DNA from: Methanobacteriota archaeon
Lineage (GTDB): Archaea; Thermoplasmatota; Thermoplasmata; RBG-16-68-12
Direction: 5' to 3'
DNA: 18,579 nucleotides
NCBI GenBank assembly: GCA_005879065.1
Contig: VBLU01000008.1
Span: forward strand, 1-18,579
This document shows positions 1-6,672 of this stretch, piece by piece; positions within the stretch are counted from its first letter, which is position 1, and every line of letters begins with the position of its first letter. Position numbers and translations under genes: made by a program. The notes under the pieces were generated by a model, which worked only from the letters and a program-made list of their open reading frames with translations, was not told where the DNA came from and ran no database searches.

Positions 1-266
1 AACCTGGGAGCTTAACGCTCCTGGCGAACGCGAGTGCCGCGGGGGTTGCGCCCATGGCACAAAGTGCATTTCCTCTTCGCAGCATAGTGCTTCCGGTTCA
101 CCGACCGCACAGCTCCGGTCTTCGGTTGCACGGCGTGGAAGGCCCGTTCTGTTCGGCCAACGTCGCCAGCGCCCTCTTTCGACCGCACTCATCGTGTTTG
201 ACAGGAGCCCGGTCATACCTCGGGCGGGGCAAAGCAGACGATCCAAACCCGAGTCCGAGACGGTCC
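1..266. other. Intergenic stretch with no recognised gene
   Basis: I find no convincing protein or known RNA here. The reading frames are low-complexity and look like chance open frames of GC-rich DNA. On the minus strand there are several short inverted repeats, for example GTGCC at 56-60 pairing with GGCAC at 34-38, and GACCG at 116-120 pairing with CGGTC at 103-107, so a structured RNA downstream of the tRNA is conceivable. I looked for 5S rRNA, SRP RNA and RNase P RNA signatures and could match none of them. Confidence 0.4.
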
Positions 267-273
267 AAAAAAA
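267..273 (-). terminator. U-tract terminator downstream of tRNA-Ala
   Basis: A run of seven T on the minus strand lies about 35 nt beyond the 3' end of tRNA-Ala. Archaeal RNA polymerase terminates at oligo-T tracts without needing a hairpin, so this is the likely end of the tRNA-Ala transcript. It is the clearest homopolymer tract in a GC-rich region. Confidence 0.5.
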
Positions 274-307
274 GTAGATTTGAACCCCGACAGGTATGGA
301 ATTGAAG

Positions 308-379
308 TGGACCGAGTGGGATTTGAACCCACGGCTTCCGCCTTGCGAAGGCGGCGATCTTCCGCTGATCTATCGGCCC
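308..379 (-). tRNA. tRNA-Ala (anticodon CGC)
   Basis: A complete 72-nt cloverleaf reads on the minus strand. The acceptor arm GGGCCGA pairs with TCGGTCC. This gives the G3:U70 wobble pair, which is the known identity element of alanine tRNA. The anticodon stem CCGCC/GGCGG encloses loop TTCGCAA with anticodon CGC, reading GCG codons. The T arm is GTGGG-TTCAAAT-CCCAC and the discriminator is A. CCA is not encoded (CTT follows). No intron is visible. A TATA-like box lies about 27-30 nt upstream. Confidence 0.97.
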
Positions 380-405
380 GCGGCGTCGTGCACATCGGGG
401 CACGG

Positions 406-415
406 CATATAGATT
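406..415 (-). promoter_or_regulatory. TATA box for tRNA-Ala
   Basis: The minus strand reads AATCTATATG here, in otherwise GC-rich sequence, centred about 30 nt upstream of the mature 5' end at 379. That is normal archaeal TBP-box spacing and implies a very short 5' leader. Confidence 0.65.
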
Positions 416-475
416 TCGTCGGATCGATCGGATTGTATCTCGGAGTAACGAGGGCCGTCGACCGCGGGCCAAGGC

Positions 476-483
476 CTTAATAG
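476..483 (+). promoter_or_regulatory. TATA box for cysS
   Basis: The sequence CTTAATAG is centred near 480, which predicts a transcription start around 506. That leaves about 8 nt before ATG 515 and excludes the upstream in-frame GTG at 494. Confidence 0.5.
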
Positions 484-514
484 AGCGGGCCCTGTGGCCG
501 CGTTCGCATCCGTC

Positions 515-1732
515 ATGGCGCTTCGATTGTACAACACGCGCACGCGGCGGAAGGATCCGTTCGTGCCCCTGACTCCGGGGGTCGTGAAGATGTACGTCTG
601 CGGCCCCACGACGTACGACTTCAGCCACCTCGGCCATGCACGCTCATACATCGCGTTCGACGTCGCGCGGCGGTACCTCGAATTCCTGGGGAACCGGGTC
701 GTCTTCGTGCAGAACTTCACGGACATCGAAGAGGTGATCATCCGCCGGGCCGCCGAGGCGGGGAAGCCGCCCCTCGATTTCGCCCAGTTCTTCATCGATG
801 CGTTCCTCGGTGACATGCGCGCCCTGAACGTCGAGCCCGCGGCCCATTATCCGAAGGTCACACAGCACATCGCCGAGATCGTCGCCCTCGTGCAGCGGCT
901 CGTCGACCGTGGCTACGCATACCCGATCGACGGCGAGGTCTATTTCCGAACGAAGAAAGCAAAACATTCCTTCGGGATCCTCTCCCATCGGAAGATCGAG
1001 GACATCGTCGTGGACCCGGTCCCCCCGGGGAGCCGCCGGGAGGATCCGCTCGACTTCGCCCTCTGGAAACGGTCCAAGGAGGACGAACCCTCGTGGCCGA
1101 GCCCGTGGGGGGAGGGCCGCCCCGGTTGGCACGTCGAATGCAACGCGATGGCGTACAAGTACCTCGGCGCCCCGCTCGACATCCACGGCGGCGGGCTCGA
1201 TCTCATGTTCCCGCACCACGAGAGCGAGGCGATGATCTGCGAAGGGGCCTGGGGCACGGATTGGGCACGGACGTGGATGCACAACGGGTTCCTCACCCTG
1301 GAGCGGGAGAAGATGTCGAAGAGCCTCGGGAACTTCGTGACGATCCGGGAGGTCCTGCGGGACTACCCCGGCGAAGTCGTCCGGCTCTGTCTCCTGAAGT
1401 CCCACTACCGCGAGAACGTCGAGTACGACGAGGCGGGACTCGGCCGGTCCAGGGTCGAGTGGGCCGCGATGTGCGCGGCGATTGCGGCCGCGCGGGACGC
1501 TCACGGGAGCGGGACGGGCGGGACGGTGAGTGGGCTCGTGTCGCGCACCGAGGCCGCTTTCCGGAAGGCGATGGACGATGACCTGGACACGGAGGGCGCC
1601 GTGGACGCATTGCGGCAGATGACGGAGGCGGTGGGCGCGCTCGACGGGATCTCGGCGGACGAGGGCCGTGCCATCGTGAACGTATATCGCGACGGCGGTC
1701 GGGTCCTCGGCCTCTTCGCTGATCTCGTCTAG
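515..1732 (+). CDS. cysS: Cysteinyl-tRNA synthetase
   Basis: Class I aminoacyl-tRNA synthetase that charges tRNA-Cys with cysteine in the cytoplasm. The protein has 405 aa. It carries the zinc ligand Cys29 in MYVCGPT, the HIGH-type motif HLGH at 38-41, the WHVECNAM and FPHHE segments that supply the other zinc ligands and the cysteine pocket, and KMSKS at 266-270. The start is placed at ATG 515 because it directly precedes the conserved RLYNT segment and fits the TATA box at 476-483. It is shorter than E. coli CysRS (about 461 aa) and appears to lack much of the C-terminal anticodon-binding extension. The usual NxTDIDDK stretch reads NFTDIEEV, and HHENE reads HHESE, so this is a divergent member. 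The related ligase MshC is also short, but the overall motifs fit CysRS better. Confidence 0.93.
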   Translation: MALRLYNTRTRRKDPFVPLTPGVVKMYVCGPTTYDFSHLGHARSYIAFDVARRYLEFLGNRVVFVQNFTDIEEVIIRRAAEAGKPPLDFAQFFIDAFLGDMRALNVEPAAHYPKVTQHIAEIVALVQRLVDRGYAYPIDGEVYFRTKKAKHSFGILSHRKIEDIVVDPVPPGSRREDPLDFALWKRSKEDEPSWPSPWGEGRPGWHVECNAMAYKYLGAPLDIHGGGLDLMFPHHESEAMICEGAWGTDWARTWMHNGFLTLEREKMSKSLGNFVTIREVLRDYPGEVVRLCLLKSHYRENVEYDEAGLGRSRVEWAAMCAAIAAARDAHGSGTGGTVSGLVSRTEAAFRKAMDDDLDTEGAVDALRQMTEAVGALDGISADEGRAIVNVYRDGGRVLGLFADLV

Positions 1733-1813
1733 GCCGGTTTCTCCGGGAGACCGTCGCCGCGGTCGTGCGATTTCACCGCTCCCCAAGGGAGCCGACCGCG
1801 GCCCGGCGGAATC

Positions 1814-1821
1814 CTTTTATG
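1814..1821 (+). promoter_or_regulatory. TATA box for the rps6e-aif2g operon
   Basis: CTTTTATG is centred near 1818, which predicts transcription from about 1845. The box overlaps the in-frame ATG at 1819, so that ATG is unlikely to be in the mRNA. Confidence 0.55.
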
Positions 1822-1848
1822 AAAGCCCCGCATGGACGCCATTCTCTC

Positions 1849-1853
1849 GGTGG
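1849..1853 (+). promoter_or_regulatory. Shine-Dalgarno-like site supporting a CTG start
   Basis: GGTGG lies 7 nt before CTG 1861. It matches the anti-SD core of 16S rRNA and sits just downstream of the predicted transcription start. It therefore supports initiation at the non-standard codon CTG. Confidence 0.45.
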
Positions 1854-1860
1854 GAATCCT

Positions 1861-2250
1861 CTGGCAGAGTTCAAAGCGGTCATCGCGGATCCGAAGAGCG
1901 GGAAGTCGTACAAGAGGGACATCACAGGGCACTATGCGAACGCCCTTATCGGCAAGAAGCTCGGCGAGGACCTCGACGGGCTGTACGTCGGGCTGCCGGG
2001 ATACAAGCTCCAGATCACTGGGGGCAGCGACAAGGACGGCTTCCCCATGCGGCACGACCTGCCCGGGCCGCGGAGGAAGGGCCTGCTCGTGAGCGGCGGG
2101 GTCGGATTCCACCCCGTCCGCCCGGGGATGCGGAAGAAGAAGACGGTCCGCGGGAACACGGTGTCTCCAGACATCCTGCAGCTGAACCTGAAGATCGTCG
2201 TGCGCGGGCCGAAGTCGATCGAGGACGCGTGGCAGGAGCAGGCGCGATGA
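1861..2250 (+). CDS. rps6e: 30S ribosomal protein S6e
   Basis: Small-subunit ribosomal protein of the archaeal/eukaryotic S6e family. The body is unmistakable: ITGGSDKDGFPM, then GPRRKGLL, then KKKTVRGNTVSPDI. Family members begin MA(E/T)FKxVI, and here the matching residues LAEFKAVI start with CTG at 1861. With CTG as initiator the protein is 129 aa, close to the usual archaeal size of about 125-130. The only canonical in-frame alternative is ATG 1819, which adds 14 non-conserved residues and falls inside the TATA box. Annotation software would probably choose 1819 or an ATG further upstream at 1765. The gene overlaps aif2g by 4 nt (ATGA), so the two are translationally coupled. Confidence 0.93.
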   Translation: MAEFKAVIADPKSGKSYKRDITGHYANALIGKKLGEDLDGLYVGLPGYKLQITGGSDKDGFPMRHDLPGPRRKGLLVSGGVGFHPVRPGMRKKKTVRGNTVSPDILQLNLKIVVRGPKSIEDAWQEQAR

Positions 2251-3479
2251 AGGTCCCGGGTCAGCCGGAGGTGAACATCGGCGTCGTCGGGCACGTGGAC
2301 CATGGGAAGTCCACGTTGACGGAGCGGCTCACCGGGGAGCGGACGGACCGGCACAGCGAGGAGATCAAGCGAGGCATCTCGATCCGCCTCGGCTACGCGG
2401 ACATGGCGATCTACAAGTGTCCGAAGGACGACGAGCCCGCCGCGTACCAGAACACGGAGATGTGCAAGACCCACAACGTGAAGGGGGAGCTCCAGCGGAT
2501 CGTGTCCTTCGTCGACTCGCCCGGACATGAGACGCTCATGGCGACGATGCTGAGCGGCGCGGCGATCATGGACGGCGCCCTGCTCGTGATCGCGGCGAAC
2601 GAGGACGTCCCGCAACCGCAGACGAAGGAGCACCTGATGGCCCTCGGGATCATCGGCGTCAACAAGATCGTGATCGTGCAGAACAAGATCGACATCGTCG
2701 ACCCGAAGCAGGCCGAGGAGAACTACAAGCAGATTCAGGCGTTCGTCAAGGGGACCGTCGCCGAGGGCTCGCCGATCGTCCCCGTGAGCGCCCACCACGA
2801 TGTGAACCTGGACGTCCTGCTCATGATGATCCAGAAGGTGATCCCGACGAGGCCGCGCGAGGAATCGAAGCCCGCGAAGATGTACGTAGCGCGGTCCTTC
2901 GACGTAAACCAGCCTGGGATACCGCCGGAGAAGATCGTCGGGGGCGTCCTCGGCGGCAGCCTGATGCAAGGCAAGGCCAAGGTCGGGGAGGAGATCGAGA
3001 TCTCCCCGGGGCGGCAGGTGACGGTCGGGAACCGGACGGAGTGGAAGAACCTCACGACGACGGTCCGCTCCCTCCAGAGCGGCGGCGCGGCCCGGAAGGA
3101 GGTCCGACCGGGCGGGCTCATTGCGATCGGGACGAACCTGGATCCCGTCCTCACGAAAGCGGACGGCCTGGTCGGTCGGGTCGTGGGTCCTCCGGGGACC
3201 TTGCCCGAGGTCCTCATGAAGATGTCCGTCGAGGTGAACCTCCTGGAGCGGGTCGTCGGCGTCGCCGAGGACCTCCCCGTGGAGGGGATCAAAACATCGG
3301 AGCCGCTCATGGTGTCCGTGGGGACCGCGACGACCGTCGGCGTCGTCACCTCGGCGCGGGAGAACCGCGCGGACATGGCCCTCAAGATCCCCGTCGTCGC
3401 GGAGTTGGGCCAGCGGGTCGCCGTGTCCCGTCGGATCGGCGGGAAGTGGCGGCTCATCGGCTACGGCGTCATCAAGTAG
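2247..3479 (+). CDS. Translation initiation factor aIF2 gamma subunit
   Basis: GTPase subunit of archaeal initiation factor 2, which carries Met-tRNAi to the small ribosomal subunit. The protein has 410 aa. The G domain has GHVDHGKST (G1, 15-23), switch region RGISIRLGYAD, DSPGH (G3, 89-93), NKID (G4, 146-149) and a VSAHH segment (G5), followed by two beta-barrel domains. The start ATG 2247 overlaps the rps6e stop. The zinc knuckle between G2 and G3 normally has two CxxC pairs. Here it reads C58-P-K-D61 and C73-K-T-H76, so one cysteine of each pair is replaced by Asp or His. The S6e-aIF2 gamma pairing is a common archaeal gene order. SelB and EF-Tu are excluded by the switch and barrel sequences. 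Confidence 0.95.
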   Translation: MKVPGQPEVNIGVVGHVDHGKSTLTERLTGERTDRHSEEIKRGISIRLGYADMAIYKCPKDDEPAAYQNTEMCKTHNVKGELQRIVSFVDSPGHETLMATMLSGAAIMDGALLVIAANEDVPQPQTKEHLMALGIIGVNKIVIVQNKIDIVDPKQAEENYKQIQAFVKGTVAEGSPIVPVSAHHDVNLDVLLMMIQKVIPTRPREESKPAKMYVARSFDVNQPGIPPEKIVGGVLGGSLMQGKAKVGEEIEISPGRQVTVGNRTEWKNLTTTVRSLQSGGAARKEVRPGGLIAIGTNLDPVLTKADGLVGRVVGPPGTLPEVLMKMSVEVNLLERVVGVAEDLPVEGIKTSEPLMVSVGTATTVGVVTSARENRADMALKIPVVAELGQRVAVSRRIGGKWRLIGYGVIK

Positions 3480-3550
3480 AGGGCCACGGAGCCCTCTACA
3501 GCGCGGATTACATTCTCCTCGTCCGGCCTAGGGGCTCGGCTCCGATTCAG

Positions 3551-3576
3551 GCAGTGCTTAACATGTTAAGCACTGC
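3551..3576. repeat. Perfect 26-bp palindrome (TTAACATGTTAA core)
   Basis: A perfect 26-bp inverted repeat runs from GCAGTGC to GCACTGC with TTAACATGTTAA at 3558-3569. It lies between aif2g (+) and the convergent small gene (-), and the stop codon of the latter falls inside it. It could act as a bidirectional hairpin at the end of both transcripts. The reuse of its core at 4011-4022 suggests instead a protein-binding site. Confidence 0.85.
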
Positions 3577-3901
3577 CCTCCCGTCCTCTTCGAAAAGCCT
3601 CGAGGGATGATCGTTCTATCGAAACGGGAGCCTTCGCGACCCGGACTCCGAGTTTTTGCAATCGTTCGGTGAGCTCCGCCGCATCCGCCGGCGGCATGAC
3701 GAGGACCGACTGGCCGATCCAGACTACTCCGCGCCGCCAGATGAAGCCCTCGGCCCTCCGTTCGTCCGACCGCGGCGTTCGGCCCTTCGATCGACCAAAC
3801 ACGATCTGGCAGACGCGCGCGGCGACGGATCGTTCGGAACCGGCGACGTCGTACGAAATCAGGACCCGTTCTCCGTCGTAACCTTCGATCGTCATCGTCA
3901 T
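3566..3901 (-). CDS. Small protein of unknown function (111 aa)
   Basis: I do not recognise the family. The protein begins MTMTIEGYDGERVLISYDV, has a basic middle rich in Arg, and then RRGVVWIGQSVLVMP followed by an amphipathic ADAAELTERLQKLGV helix and a short strand. The pattern looks like a compact alpha/beta fold, with no membrane segment and no cysteine pair. Support for a real gene comes from the balanced composition and from an AT-rich promoter region upstream (3902-3930), striking in this GC-rich DNA. The box at 3918-3926 would place transcription near 3895, so the second methionine (ATG 3895) may be the true, leaderless start. The gene lies between two TTAACATGTTAA palindromes. Confidence 0.7.
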   Translation of the reverse strand: MTMTIEGYDGERVLISYDVAGSERSVAARVCQIVFGRSKGRTPRSDERRAEGFIWRRGVVWIGQSVLVMPPADAAELTERLQKLGVRVAKAPVSIERSSLEAFRRGREGSA

Positions 3902-3917
3902 TTATATTGTTATAGCC

Positions 3918-3926
3918 ATATAATAT
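3918..3926 (-). promoter_or_regulatory. TATA box of the small unknown gene
   Basis: The 9-bp A/T tract ATATAATAT is centred near 3922, about 27 nt before ATG 3895. A second A/T-rich block at 3901-3914 follows. The two blocks make this the most AT-rich spot in the window and a strong candidate promoter. Confidence 0.6.
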
Positions 3927-4010
3927 CTTTTCCTCCGGCTGGCCGAAAGTACTCGTGTGGAGGTCGTTGTCCATCCGACCGAACGAGGCAAAGGGCCATC
4001 GCCCGAATGC

Positions 4011-4022
4011 TTAACATGTTAA
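4011..4022. repeat. Second copy of the TTAACATGTTAA palindrome
   Basis: The same 12-bp palindrome as the core at 3558-3569, here preceded by TGC as in the first copy but without its longer symmetric arms. It sits about 30 bp upstream of the Pelota TATA-like box and about 90 bp upstream of the divergent small gene promoter. That position suits an operator acting on either gene. Confidence 0.7.
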
Positions 4023-4049
4023 CACGGCCAGGCCCACCGCGATACGCAG

Positions 4050-4055
4050 AAATAC
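4050..4055 (+). promoter_or_regulatory. TATA-like box for pelA
   Basis: AAATAC is centred about 28 nt before ATG 4081, the same spacing as other promoters in the window. It is a weak match on its own and implies a leaderless Pelota mRNA. Confidence 0.4.
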
Positions 4056-4080
4056 GGTCTCCCTCCATGGCCCGGATCCG

Positions 4081-5115
4081 ATGCGCGTCCTCCACCGCGA
4101 CCCGAAGACGGGGGAGATCAAGATGCGCGTCGAGAATCCCGATGACCTTTGGCACCTCCACAACCTCCTGCTTCCCGGGGACCTGGTTCGAGCCTCCACG
4201 ACCCGACGGGAGGAGGTAAAGTCGGACAAGGTTCGACCGGAGCGCGGGGAGAAGGTCCGCGTTACGCTCACGATCCGAGTCGAAGGAGTCGAGTTCCAGG
4301 CATTTTCCGACCGACTCCGGATCACGGGCGTCATCGTCGAGGGACCGCAGGACCTCGGTCGGCATCACACGCTGAACGTCGGCGTGGAGGACGTGCTCTC
4401 GATCATCAAGACCTGGAAAGTCCACGAACTTCGTCGGATCGACGAGGCGGTCGCGGCGGCCCAGAAACCGCTCGTCGCCTTCCTCGCCCTCGACGATGAG
4501 GAGGCCCTCATCGCCCAACTGCGTCAGTATGGCGTGCGGGAGCTGGCGTCAATCCGAGCCCCGGGACACGGGAAAATGTTCCCGTCGGGGGACGCGCGGA
4601 CCGTCTTCCTCGAGGACATCCTGAATTCCCTCCGAACGACGGAGATCGGAGAGGCCTTGGTCGTCGTGGGGCCTGGCTTCACCCGCGAGGCGTTCGTCGA
4701 ATTCCTCAAAGCCCGCGATCCCGCCCTCGCGGCGAAGGTGCACGTCCACGGGACCGCCCACGCGGGCATGCAAGGGATCCAGGAAGCGCTGAAGGCCGGC
4801 GTCGGTGCAAAGGTGTTCGGCGAGAGCCGCGTCGGATACGAGACGGCGCTCGTCGAGAAACTGTTGGAGGCGCTCGCGACGGACCGTCCCAACGCCTACG
4901 GCCCGGCCGAGGTGCAGGAGGCGGCGGATGCCGGGGCGATCGAGACCCTCCTGGTGAGCGACGCGGTCGTCCGAAATCCCGGGATCGAGGAGGTCATGCG
5001 GACGGTCGAGTCCGCCCGCGGGACCGTCGTCCTCGTGAGCCGACACCACGAGGCGGGACAGAAGCTCGAGGCCCTGGGTGGCATCGCCGCTCTCCTTCGG
5101 TTCGCGATCAAGTGA
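4081..5115 (+). CDS. pelA: mRNA surveillance protein Pelota (Dom34)
   Basis: Pelota binds the empty A site of stalled ribosomes and, with ABCE1, splits them for rescue. The 344-aa length is typical for archaeal Pelota. The Sm-like N-terminal domain (about 1-130) has DLWHLHNLLLPGD and the LRITGVIVEGPQ segment. The central eRF1-like domain (about 135-255) lacks the GGQ motif of release factors, as expected for Pelota. The C-terminal domain (about 260-344) has GAIETLLVSDAVVR and ends LGGIAALLRFAIK. The start ATG 4081 fits a TATA-like box 27 nt upstream. The stop lies 59 nt before the start chosen for the next gene, which has its own TATA box. Confidence 0.96.
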   Translation: MRVLHRDPKTGEIKMRVENPDDLWHLHNLLLPGDLVRASTTRREEVKSDKVRPERGEKVRVTLTIRVEGVEFQAFSDRLRITGVIVEGPQDLGRHHTLNVGVEDVLSIIKTWKVHELRRIDEAVAAAQKPLVAFLALDDEEALIAQLRQYGVRELASIRAPGHGKMFPSGDARTVFLEDILNSLRTTEIGEALVVVGPGFTREAFVEFLKARDPALAAKVHVHGTAHAGMQGIQEALKAGVGAKVFGESRVGYETALVEKLLEALATDRPNAYGPAEVQEAADAGAIETLLVSDAVVRNPGIEEVMRTVESARGTVVLVSRHHEAGQKLEALGGIAALLRFAIK

Positions 5116-5133
5116 GTCCTCCGAAGACCGCGG

Positions 5134-5142
5134 AAAAGTATA
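5134..5142 (+). promoter_or_regulatory. TATA box for the alpha/beta hydrolase
   Basis: AAAAGTATA is centred near 5138 and predicts transcription from about 5165. That supports the ATG at 5175 over the in-frame ATG 5157 and GTG 5112. Confidence 0.5.
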
Positions 5143-5174
5143 GCTCCGCGACGCGGATGCATGCGACCGAGGCC

Positions 5175-6062
5175 ATGGGGAAACCGAGACCGGCCGCGAA
5201 GGGAAAGGTCACCGTCCTCGGTTATCGCCTGTTCTGGGAATCCTTCGGCGCCCCGGACCGCGGCACGGTCCTCTGTCTCCATGGGGGACCGGGCGTGCCG
5301 CATGGATACCTCACATGCCTCGCCGATCTCGCCTCGTTCGGCTATCGGATCGTCTTCTACGATCAGCTCGGGGTCGGCGCGAGCGAACGGCCTCGAGGGA
5401 CGTCCTTCTTCACGATCGAGCGCGGCGTCGAGGAAGTCGAGGGCGTCCGGAGGGCCCTGGGACTCGGGAGGATCCACCTGCTCGGGAACAGCTATGGCGG
5501 GATGCTCGCGCTCGCGTATGCGATCAAGTACCAACGGAACCTCCGGGGCTTGGTCGTCGCGAGCGGGCTCTCCAGTGTGCCCGTCGCGAACGTGGAACTG
5601 CGGCGTCTCGTGCGAACATTGCCGATTCCGGTCCAGCGGACGATCGATCGACTGGAACGCCGGGAGGCCTTCGACGATCCGGCGTATGCGCGGGCCGCGA
5701 TGGCGTTCTACCGCCGCCACATCTGCCGCCTTCGGACCTGGCCTCGCGAGCTCACCCGGTCGCTACGGGATGTCAGCGTGCCGGTCTATCGGACGATGTG
5801 GGGACCCAGCGAGTTCGCGGTCCAAGGGTCCCTCCGCTACTGGGATATCACGGATCAGCTTCCGGCGATCAAGGTCCCCACGCTGATCACGGGCGGCAAG
5901 TATGATGAGATCCCCCCGCGGATCGCTCGGACCATCCATCGAGGGATTCGAGGCTCGAAGCTCGCGATCTTCCCGAACAGTTCCCATCTGCCGATGTGGG
6001 AGGAACGGGAGCGGTACATGCAGGTCGTGGGCGAATTCCTCCGGCGCCAGGACGGCCGCTGA
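5175..6062 (+). CDS. Proline iminopeptidase-like alpha/beta hydrolase
   Basis: Alpha/beta-fold hydrolase of the S33 (proline iminopeptidase) type, which removes N-terminal proline from peptides. The 295-aa protein has the oxyanion motif HGGPG (36-40), YDQLGVGASERP, the nucleophile elbow GNSYGG with Ser106, the acid Asp244 in GKYDEI, and the base His271 in NSSHLP. Those are the complete catalytic triad and the helical cap region expected of the family. No signal peptide is visible, so it is probably cytoplasmic. In-frame starts at 5112 (GTG, overlapping the Pelota stop) and 5157 also exist. I prefer 5175 because the TATA box at 5134-5142 predicts transcription beginning after 5157. Exact peptide specificity cannot be read from the sequence. 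Confidence 0.88.
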   Translation: MGKPRPAAKGKVTVLGYRLFWESFGAPDRGTVLCLHGGPGVPHGYLTCLADLASFGYRIVFYDQLGVGASERPRGTSFFTIERGVEEVEGVRRALGLGRIHLLGNSYGGMLALAYAIKYQRNLRGLVVASGLSSVPVANVELRRLVRTLPIPVQRTIDRLERREAFDDPAYARAAMAFYRRHICRLRTWPRELTRSLRDVSVPVYRTMWGPSEFAVQGSLRYWDITDQLPAIKVPTLITGGKYDEIPPRIARTIHRGIRGSKLAIFPNSSHLPMWEERERYMQVVGEFLRRQDGR

Positions 6063-6099
6063 CGCCGGGCCAACTTCCGCCCGCGAGATGCGTTCGAGG

Positions 6100-6672
6100 T
6101 CACGCCCGGCCGCGGGACTCGCCCCGCATGATGCCGGCGGCGATCAGATGGGCAATCCGGAGCGGTTCCGGCAGGACTCCTCGGACGGTCGCGAGGCGGA
6201 GGGCCTCCTGCACGGCCGTCCGATCCGTGCCGACGTACGAAACCCAGAGGGTTCCTTGGCGGACCCGAATGGCTTCGACTCGGTGATGCCGCATGATTCG
6301 GAGCCGGTCCTCCCAGTCGTCGAAGCGGCGTCGGAGGGCCGTCTCGATCGCCGCCAGGTCCGGTTTCCGGCGGGTCACGGTCACGACCGGACGTTCCACC
6401 TTGTCGTGCAACGCGTCCACGTCGATCACGTTGAATCCGCCGACCGCGGTCCCGTCGATCAGGACCATCGCGAGCCCGGCCCGGTACCGCGAACGGGACA
6501 CCATCGAGGCGATTCGCTCCGTCGCATCGTGACCGTCGACCTCCGCGAGGGTCGTCAAGACGCCTTCGATGTACGCGGGAGCTTGGACCACGACACCGAC
6601 GACCGGGACGGATTCGTCGGAGAAGTGGAACGGGGCGTCGTCGATCCCGAGGAACCGGGATTTCGGCTTCAT
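6100..6672 (-). CDS. DUF99 family protein
   Basis: A 190-aa protein of the archaeal DUF99 (UPF0215) family, whose biochemical role is not established as far as I know. It begins KPKSRFLGIDDAPF, the usual GIDD opening of this family. Later it has LIDGTAVGGFNVIDVDAL, then VVTVTRRKPD, and a C-terminal helical region that includes RIAHLIAAGI. The start ATG 6672 shares one base with the TGA stop of pth2 (TGATG), so translation is coupled. The reading frame stays open far upstream, but that part is antisense to nothing conserved and overlaps pth2, so the longer version should be ignored. The gene is the last of a three-gene minus-strand unit and ends 37 nt from the convergent hydrolase. Confidence 0.85.
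   Translation of the reverse strand: MKPKSRFLGIDDAPFHFSDESVPVVGVVVQAPAYIEGVLTTLAEVDGHDATERIASMVSRSRYRAGLAMVLIDGTAVGGFNVIDVDALHDKVERPVVTVTRRKPDLAAIETALRRRFDDWEDRLRIMRHHRVEAIRVRQGTLWVSYVGTDRTAVQEALRLATVRGVLPEPLRIAHLIAAGIMRGESRGRA

Noticed and set aside
1..60. Minus-strand GUUAAGCUCC resembling the GUUAAGC of 5S rRNA, with a hairpin.
   Set aside because: The CCGAAC element and surrounding helices of 5S rRNA are absent, and the segment folds into its own simple hairpin instead.
277..288. A second GGGTTCAAATC tRNA T-loop-like sequence just downstream of tRNA-Ala, suggesting a duplicated tRNA 3' end or attachment site.
   Set aside because: Only about 11 nt match, the flanking bases do not pair into a T arm, and no integrase gene is nearby. 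It is too short to support an att site or tRNA fragment.
98..637. A 179-aa open frame on the minus strand across the tRNA-Ala gene.
   Set aside because: It runs antisense to the cysS start and straight through a tRNA, with Arg-rich composition typical of chance frames in GC-rich DNA.
644..1786. A 380-aa open frame antisense to cysS.
   Set aside because: It mirrors the real gene codon for codon; no family motif is visible and its composition is dominated by Arg, Asp, Glu and Val.
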